Source: Deltaproteobacteria bacterium (GTDB lineage: Bacteria > Bdellovibrionota > UBA1018 > UBA923). From it: a stretch of DNA of 18,474 nucleotides. Shown one piece after another: positions 14,212 to 18,474 of the stretch (positions are counted from its first letter, which is position 1; each line of letters opens with the position of its first letter). Location: contig JACQAX010000365.1 in the NCBI GenBank assembly GCA_016194795.1, forward strand, positions 1-18,474, in the 5' to 3' direction. The translations under genes were made by a program, and so were the position numbers. The notes under the pieces were generated by a model. The model was not told the DNA's origin. It made no database searches and saw only the letters and a list, made by a program, of their open reading frames with translations.

Positions 14212-15918
14212 ATGGCGCCCGCCTCGCGAATCGCCGCCGGAATCCGCCGCAATCTGGCCAAGATCGACGTGCCGCTCGACCGGCTGCTCACCCCCACGGA
14301 CATCGTGCGCGACCCGCGTTTCGCCTGCATCGGGGCGTTCGACCAGTCGAACCTTTCGCTCGACGTGACTCGCAACCTCGTGGCGCGCGAGCTCGCGGCG
14401 CTGCTGGCGTCCGAAGAGTTCGATTTCACGCGGCTCCCGCTGCAGTATCGCCTGCGCAGCTGGGGCGTGCGCCAGGTTCGCCGCGACAGCCGGATCGGCC
14501 GCCTTTTGCGCCGGACGGCGGGCTTCACCGAGGCCAACTTTCCGAACGGCCCCGACGGGGCGATCGCCCTTTTGCAGCAGCTGCAGCGCTGGGCCGGCGA
14601 GATGATCGAGCGCTGCCTGCCGGCGATCGACTCGGCCTTGGCCGAGACGCCGCAGCTGTCGCTGCGCGAGTTTTCGGCACGACCGGCGATCCAGCGCCTG
14701 CTGCGCGAGAGCTCGCGCGAGCTCCGCGAGCGCTACTGCGCCTCCGCGGACGACGCGATCGGGCGTCGCGTGGTGCTCGCGATCTTCCTGATCGTGCTGG
14801 CCGACATCTCGGGATGGGCGGTGATCCTGCCACTGCTGCCCTATTACGCCGAAAAGTGGGGTGCCACGCCCCGGCAGGTGGGCGCCCTCTTCAGCGTCTA
14901 CGCGCTCGCGCAGATCGTGGCCAGCCCATTGCTCGGCCGCCTCGCCGACCGCATCGGCCGCAAGTCGGTGCTGCTGCTGAGCCTCGCCGGCTCTTTCCTC
15001 AGCTTCGTGTGGCTGGGATTCGCCGGCTCGTACACGTCGATCCTCCTCTCGCGCGCTCTTTCCGGCATCACGGCCGGAAACCTGCCGGTGGCCCAGGCCT
15101 CGGTGGCCGACTTCACGAAAGCCTCCGAGCGCACGCGCGCCTTCGGCACCCTGGGCGTCGCATACGGGCTCGGTTTTCTGCTGGGACCGGCGATCTCGTC
15201 GGCGCTGATGCGCTTCGGCTACTTCGTCCCGATCATGGCGGCCGCGCTCGTCTCGGCGGTGAGCATCGTTCTCACGCTCGCCTTGCTGCCGGGCACGAGC
15301 CCGCCGCGCGCCTCCGAGGAGCCCGCCGTCGTGCCTCGCGCCACGCCGCGAGCCTCGGACTGGAGACTTCCCGCCGCCCTGTTGGGGCTGTTCTTCGTCG
15401 CGTTCAACCTTTTTACCTCTGGCTTCGGGCTCTTCGCCGAGCGAAGCTATCGTCCCGGCGGCTTGCCGTTCGGCGCTCAGCAGCTCGGGTGGCTCTATGC
15501 CTACGTCGGCGCGGTCGCGATCGTCGTCCAGGCGACGGTCTTCCGCCACGTGCTCGACAGGCTCGGCGAAGCCGGCACGATCGCGGTGGGCTTCGCCGCC
15601 GCCATGCTCGGCTTCGGAGCGCTTCCGCTCGTCTCGGAGTGGAAAGGCATCCTGACGATCACGACCGTGGCCGTGTTCGGAGTGGCGCTTTTGCGGCCCA
15701 CGCTGACCGGCGTCCTGTCCCGATCCGTCTCCTCGAGCCAGCAGGGCCAGGCTCTGGGCCTCTCGCAATCCCTGCAAGGAGTCGCTCAGCTTCTCGCCCC
15801 GATGGCGACGGGCGTGCTGATCGGAAGCGGCTACCTTGCCGGCTGGAGCCTCGCCATCGCCGGTTGCCTTGCCATCGGCCTCGTCCTCAATTTCACGTTG
15901 GAGAAAAACCATGCTTAA
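14212..15918 (+). CDS. MFS transporter (DHA1/TetA-like) with the C-terminal part of the papain-fold domain and a helical linker at its N-terminus
   Basis: From ATG 14212 the frame gives 568 residues, but the true gene probably begins upstream at 13707 across a frameshift. Residues ~1-60 (DRLLTPTDIVRDPRF and after) look like the end of the YiiX-like domain. Residues ~60-180 are charged helices with no membrane span. From ~183 on there are 12 hydrophobic segments typical of the major facilitator superfamily. The loop between TM2 and TM3 carries the MFS motif A as GRLADRIGRK, followed by strong DHA1-type features (LSGITAGNLPVAQASVADF, YGLGFLLGPAI). Such proteins are proton-driven exporters or, as in LplT, lipid flippases; the substrate here is unknown. 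Its stop overlaps the start of the phosphatidyltransferase gene by eight bases. No good ribosome site precedes 14212, which supports translation from farther upstream. Confidence 0.85.
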   Translation: MAPASRIAAGIRRNLAKIDVPLDRLLTPTDIVRDPRFACIGAFDQSNLSLDVTRNLVARELAALLASEEFDFTRLPLQYRLRSWGVRQVRRDSRIGRLLRRTAGFTEANFPNGPDGAIALLQQLQRWAGEMIERCLPAIDSALAETPQLSLREFSARPAIQRLLRESSRELRERYCASADDAIGRRVVLAIFLIVLADISGWAVILPLLPYYAEKWGATPRQVGALFSVYALAQIVASPLLGRLADRIGRKSVLLLSLAGSFLSFVWLGFAGSYTSILLSRALSGITAGNLPVAQASVADFTKASERTRAFGTLGVAYGLGFLLGPAISSALMRFGYFVPIMAAALVSAVSIVLTLALLPGTSPPRASEEPAVVPRATPRASDWRLPAALLGLFFVAFNLFTSGFGLFAERSYRPGGLPFGAQQLGWLYAYVGAVAIVVQATVFRHVLDRLGEAGTIAVGFAAAMLGFGALPLVSEWKGILTITTVAVFGVALLRPTLTGVLSRSVSSSQQGQALGLSQSLQGVAQLLAPMATGVLIGSGYLAGWSLAIAGCLAIGLVLNFTLEKNHA

Positions 15919-16513
15919 GCTCACCCACGTTCCGCTGCTGCTCTGCCTGCTTCGAATGGCGCTCGGCCCCGTCGTGATCGCCCTCGCGTTCACGGGGCCC
16001 CATCCGGCGCTTTTTTTCGCGCTGCTGCTGACGGCGCTGCTTTCCGACATCTTCGACGGGATCATCGCGCGCCGCCTCGGCGTGGCCACGGTGGCGCTGC
16101 GAGAGCTGGACAGCCGCGCCGACCTGACCTTCTGGCTGTGCACGACGGTGGCGCTCTACATCGTGTACCCCGAAGTCGTGCGCGCTCATGCGAACGAGAT
16201 CATCGCGGTGCTCGTTTCCGAGGTGATGATCTACGTCGTGAGCTTCGCCAAGTTCGGCCGGGCCCCGAGCACGCACGCCATGCTCTCGAAGCTGTTCGGC
16301 CTGGCGTTGTTGCCTGGCCTTACGATGCTGCTTTGCTTTGGAAGCGCCGGCTTCACCTTCTACCTCATGGTCGCTCTCGGCATTCTCGCCAATACCGAGG
16401 TCATCCTGATCCTCCTGATCCTGCCGCAATGGCAAACCGACATCCCCAGCTCTTACCATGCGCTGCGGATTCGCCGGGGCTTGCCCATCCAACGAAACGC
16501 GCTCTTTAATTAG
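15911..16513 (+). CDS. CDP-alcohol phosphatidyltransferase family membrane protein
   Basis: These 200 residues contain the CDP-OH-P signature D46-x2-D49-G50-x2-A53-R54-x8-L63-x3-D67-x3-D71, in which the usual Gly before the last two Asp is Leu (codon 16097-16099). All metal-binding acidic residues are kept. Enzymes of this family swap the CMP of a CDP-lipid for an alcohol such as glycerol phosphate, serine, inositol or choline, in the cytoplasmic membrane. About six membrane helices are visible, which fits. The acceptor alcohol cannot be read; the 'LGVAT-x2-LR-x2-D' variant is, as I recall, found in a poorly characterised subfamily. ATG 15911 is chosen because GGAG stands at normal distance and it overlaps the MFS stop, giving likely translational coupling. 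Confidence 0.9.
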   Translation: MLKLTHVPLLLCLLRMALGPVVIALAFTGPHPALFFALLLTALLSDIFDGIIARRLGVATVALRELDSRADLTFWLCTTVALYIVYPEVVRAHANEIIAVLVSEVMIYVVSFAKFGRAPSTHAMLSKLFGLALLPGLTMLLCFGSAGFTFYLMVALGILANTEVILILLILPQWQTDIPSSYHALRIRRGLPIQRNALFN

Positions 16514-16581
16514 TGGGATTTCGCGCGTGACAAAATTAGTCGGCTAATAGATAGAAACGTCTTCAAAGGGGAATCACACAT

Positions 16582-17220
16582 ATGAAGAAAATTTCAATCC
16601 TGCTGAGCATGGCCGGTCTGCTCACGCTCGCCACGGCCCAGCCGGCGTCGGCCTGGTCGCTTTGGGGTAAGGACGAGAAGGCGCCCGCGCTCGCGAAGCG
16701 GCCGTCAGGAAAGAAAGCCGCGACGTCGTCGGCGACGCGCCAGTCCGGCGTCCTCAAAAACACGGCTCCAGCGCGCTCCGAATCGGCGGGCCTCGGCAGC
16801 GAAAGCGAATCTTCGGTGCTCGGTAAAGACGAGTTCAGCGCCCAGACCGGCGCCGCGTTCCTGTCCGACTTCACCGGCATGCTCTTCTCTCTCAAGGGCT
16901 CGCGTCGCGTGATCAGCGCCCCGCTCTTCGCCGAAGTCGGCGTCAGCACCGCTTTCAGCGGCAAGATGGTCGCCGTGCCGGTCGATGCCGGCGCGCGCTA
17001 CGACTTCAACGTCCGCGGAGTGCCGCAAGCCAAGGTCTATCCGCACGTTTCGCTCGGGCCTTCGTTCAACACCAAGGGCAGCGTGGTCACGTTCCACCTG
17101 TTCACGGGTGCCGGCATGCTGTACCGCTTCGGCCACAACGTCGACGGTCGCCTCGACCTCGGTCTCGTGCTCTTCGGGAGCGCGGCCGGTTTTCAGGCTG
17201 CCGCCGGCGTCGCTCTCTGA
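16582..17220 (+). CDS. small exported beta-barrel-like outer-membrane protein of unknown function
   Basis: This 212-residue protein has a classical signal peptide (MKKISILLSMAGLLTLATAQ, cleavage probably after ASA at about residue 24). A Ser/Lys/Ala-rich, disordered-looking linker follows (about 30-85). From ~88 on the chain is made of alternating Gly/aromatic strands: APLFAEVGVSTAF, VAVPVDAGARYDF, KVYPHVSLGPSFN, VTFHLFTGAGMLYRFG, RLDLGLVLFG and GFQAAAGVAL. That fits a small outer-membrane barrel of about eight strands, though its last residue is Leu rather than Phe. The ribosome site AAGGGG lies well placed before ATG 16582. A weak promoter (GTGACA at 16527-16532 with GATAGA 17 bases later) may drive it. 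A weak terminator hairpin follows. No named family was recognised. Confidence 0.75.
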   Translation: MKKISILLSMAGLLTLATAQPASAWSLWGKDEKAPALAKRPSGKKAATSSATRQSGVLKNTAPARSESAGLGSESESSVLGKDEFSAQTGAAFLSDFTGMLFSLKGSRRVISAPLFAEVGVSTAFSGKMVAVPVDAGARYDFNVRGVPQAKVYPHVSLGPSFNTKGSVVTFHLFTGAGMLYRFGHNVDGRLDLGLVLFGSAAGFQAAAGVAL

Positions 17221-17226
17221 GCCACG

Positions 17227-17250
17227 ACGGGCTTTTTTTTCCCGTTTTTT
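17227..17250 (+). terminator. weak intrinsic terminator after the small barrel gene
   Basis: ACGGG (17227-17231) pairs with CCCGT (17241-17245) around a nine-base loop made almost entirely of T, and a run of T follows (17245-17250). The stem is short, so termination is probably partial. It separates the barrel gene from the dienelactone hydrolase gene, which begins 17 bases later. Confidence 0.45.
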
Positions 17251-17266
17251 CGGTTAAGCTACGCTC

Positions 17267-18058
17267 ATGAGAAACACCTTCATGTTCGTGGCGATCGCAT
17301 GCGGAGCCTTGTCCTTCATGACCCAAGCCCACGCGGCCATCAAGACCCAGGCCGTGGAATATTCGGCCGGCGGCACGACCATGCAGGGCTTCGTTGCGTA
17401 CGACGACGCTAAGAAAGGCCCGCGTCCCGGCATCCTCATCGTCCATGACTGGATGGGGTTGGGCCCTTTCGCCAAGGACAAGGCCAGGCAGCTTGCCGGC
17501 GAAGGCTACGTCGCCTTCGCGGCCGACATCTATGGCAAGGGCGTGCGTCCGAAAAGCCCGGCCGAAGCTGGAAAGCTCGCGGGCAAGTTCAAGAGCGACC
17601 GGCCGTTGCTTCGCGAACGCGTGCGCGCGGCCTTCGACAAACTGGTCGCGATGAAGCAGACCGACGCCAAAAAAGTCGTCGCGATGGGCTACTGCTTCGG
17701 CGGCACCACGGCGCTCGAGCTCGCGCGAAGCGGCGCGCCGCTCGCCGGCACCGCGAGCTTCCACGGCGGCCTCTCGACACCCACGCCCGAGGACGCGAAA
17801 AACATCCACGGCCCGGTGCTCGCCATGCACGGCGCCGACGATCCCAACGTGCCGCCCAGCGAAGTCGAAGCCTTCAAGGAAGAGATGAAGAAGGCCGGCG
17901 TGAAGATGAAGTTCGTCGCCTATCCCGGCGCCGTCCATGCGTTCACGAATCCGGCTGCCGGCAACGACAACAGCAAAGGCGCGGCTTACAACGCCGAGGC
18001 CGACAAGAAGTCGTGGGTCGAGTTCGAGCAGTTCCTCAAGGAAGCCGTCGGCGGTTGA
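17267..18058 (+). CDS. exported dienelactone hydrolase family protein
   Basis: The 263 residues form an alpha/beta hydrolase with a signal peptide (MRNTFMFVAIACGALSFMTQ, cleavage after AHA near residue 23). The catalytic set of the dienelactone hydrolase family is complete: nucleophile C143 in GYCFGG, D192 in MHGADDPNVP and H224 in GAVHAF. HDWMGLGPF (60-68) is the usual oxyanion-loop block and ADIYGKG (86-92) also matches. Classical enzymes open dienelactones in chlorocatechol breakdown, but exported relatives act on unknown esters in the periplasm, and no catechol pathway genes are near. ATG 17267 lacks an obvious ribosome site. The dimethylargininase-like gene begins 11 bases after its stop, so they may be cotranscribed. 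Confidence 0.92.
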   Translation: MRNTFMFVAIACGALSFMTQAHAAIKTQAVEYSAGGTTMQGFVAYDDAKKGPRPGILIVHDWMGLGPFAKDKARQLAGEGYVAFAADIYGKGVRPKSPAEAGKLAGKFKSDRPLLRERVRAAFDKLVAMKQTDAKKVVAMGYCFGGTTALELARSGAPLAGTASFHGGLSTPTPEDAKNIHGPVLAMHGADDPNVPPSEVEAFKEEMKKAGVKMKFVAYPGAVHAFTNPAAGNDNSKGAAYNAEADKKSWVEFEQFLKEAVGG

Positions 18059-18069
18059 ATAAGCCCCTC

Positions 18070-18474
18070 ATGGCCATAGCACTCACGCGCGACGTCTCAC
18101 CCGAAATAGTGGACTGTGAGCTGACGTTTCTCGAGCGCAGCCGCATCGATCCGGTAAAGGCGCGCCTCCAGCACACAGCGTATCGGAACGCGCTGAGCGA
18201 GCTCGGGCTGACCAACGTCAATCTTCCGAGCTCGGCAGGGCAGCCCGACGCGGTGTTCGTCGAGGATCCGGCCGTGGTGCTCGACGAGGTCGCGGTGGTC
18301 GCGCGGCTGGGCGCGCGGAGCCGCCAGGCCGAAGCCGAAGAGTTTTCGAGCGTGATCGGCAGCTACCGCCCGCTCCGACGGATTCAAGCGCCCGGCACGC
18401 TGGAAGGCGGCGACGTGCTTCGCATCGGCAAGACGCTCTACGTCGGGCTGTCGAGCTGGACGAGTCGCAGCGGC
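18070..18474 (+). CDS. dimethylarginine dimethylaminohydrolase (DDAH)-like protein, 3'-truncated by the window edge
   Basis: The first 135 codons from ATG 18070 run open to the window end. The sequence follows the N-terminal half of DDAH/arginine-deiminase-fold enzymes: RSRIDPVKARLQHTAYRNAL (23-42), PDAVFVEDPAVV (59-70), ARLGARSRQAEAE (78-90), APGTLEGGDVLRIGKTLYVG (107-126). DDAH hydrolyses methylated arginines to citrulline and methylamines in the cytoplasm. The catalytic His and Cys lie further on and are not in the window, so activity cannot be judged. At the position of the usual (S/A)(K/A/S)RTN block it has SSWTSRSG, with Trp130 where an Arg that contacts the substrate carboxylate is expected. 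A related amidinohydrolase of different specificity is therefore possible. No strong ribosome site; it may be coupled to the hydrolase gene. Confidence 0.85.
   Translation, partial: MAIALTRDVSPEIVDCELTFLERSRIDPVKARLQHTAYRNALSELGLTNVNLPSSAGQPDAVFVEDPAVVLDEVAVVARLGARSRQAEAEEFSSVIGSYRPLRRIQAPGTLEGGDVLRIGKTLYVGLSSWTSRSG

Noticed and set aside
14188..16143. A 651-codon minus-strand open frame opposite the MFS gene
   Set aside because: It is highly charged, Arg/Glu/Gln-rich and has no fold signs; the plus strand carries an unmistakable MFS transporter and phosphatidyltransferase.

Overview
The window is GC-rich, with strong G/C preference at third codon positions. It comes from a Gram-negative (outer-membrane-bearing) bacterium: it encodes an Omp85-type barrel, two further small beta-barrel-like proteins, a lipoprotein and several Sec signal peptides. 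The RNase P RNA is of the bacterial A-like type. The row Nif3 - DUF164 zinc ribbon - rnpB and the five-domain S1 protein suggest a deltaproteobacterial or Bdellovibrionota-like lineage, but that placement is recollection, not proof. No tRNA, rRNA, CRISPR array or insertion sequence was seen.

Layout. 1-1678 (+): the 3' part of an outer-membrane barrel gene, then a POTRA-less Omp85/D15-type barrel, apparently one operon. 1644-3617 (-): a GT-C (ArnT/PMT-like) glycosyltransferase with an unusual C-terminal extension, overlapping the end of the Omp85 gene convergently. 3753-5399 (+): a DUF2079 membrane protein, divergent from the glycosyltransferase. 5438-9526 (-): oligopeptide-type binding lipoprotein, Nif3 protein, coiled-coil zinc-ribbon protein and rnpB, with its own promoter and a terminator hairpin. 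9739-10107 (+): a small, very basic histone-H1-like protein. 10114-11271 (-): a HutD/Ves-family cupin and a small methyltransferase-like protein. 11318-12076 (+): an unrecognised cytoplasmic protein whose N-terminus looks like an Ig/arrestin-type beta sandwich. 12101-13573 (-): a five-domain S1 RNA-binding protein. 13707-16513 (+): a frame-broken fusion of a YiiX/NlpC-P60-like papain-fold domain to an MFS transporter, translationally coupled to a CDP-alcohol phosphatidyltransferase. 16582-18474 (+): a small exported barrel-like protein, an exported dienelactone hydrolase and the 5' part of a dimethylargininase-like gene.

Most of the window is housekeeping or envelope biology. The part that best fits a possibly undescribed system is 13707-16513. 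There a lipid-active-looking permuted papain-fold domain, an MFS permease and a phospholipid head-group transferase are joined by fusion and an 8-base gene overlap, which suggests a phospholipid remodelling or transport cassette. The first domain is damaged in this copy: the reading frame shifts near 14185-14197, and the expected catalytic-cysteine segment appears to be missing.
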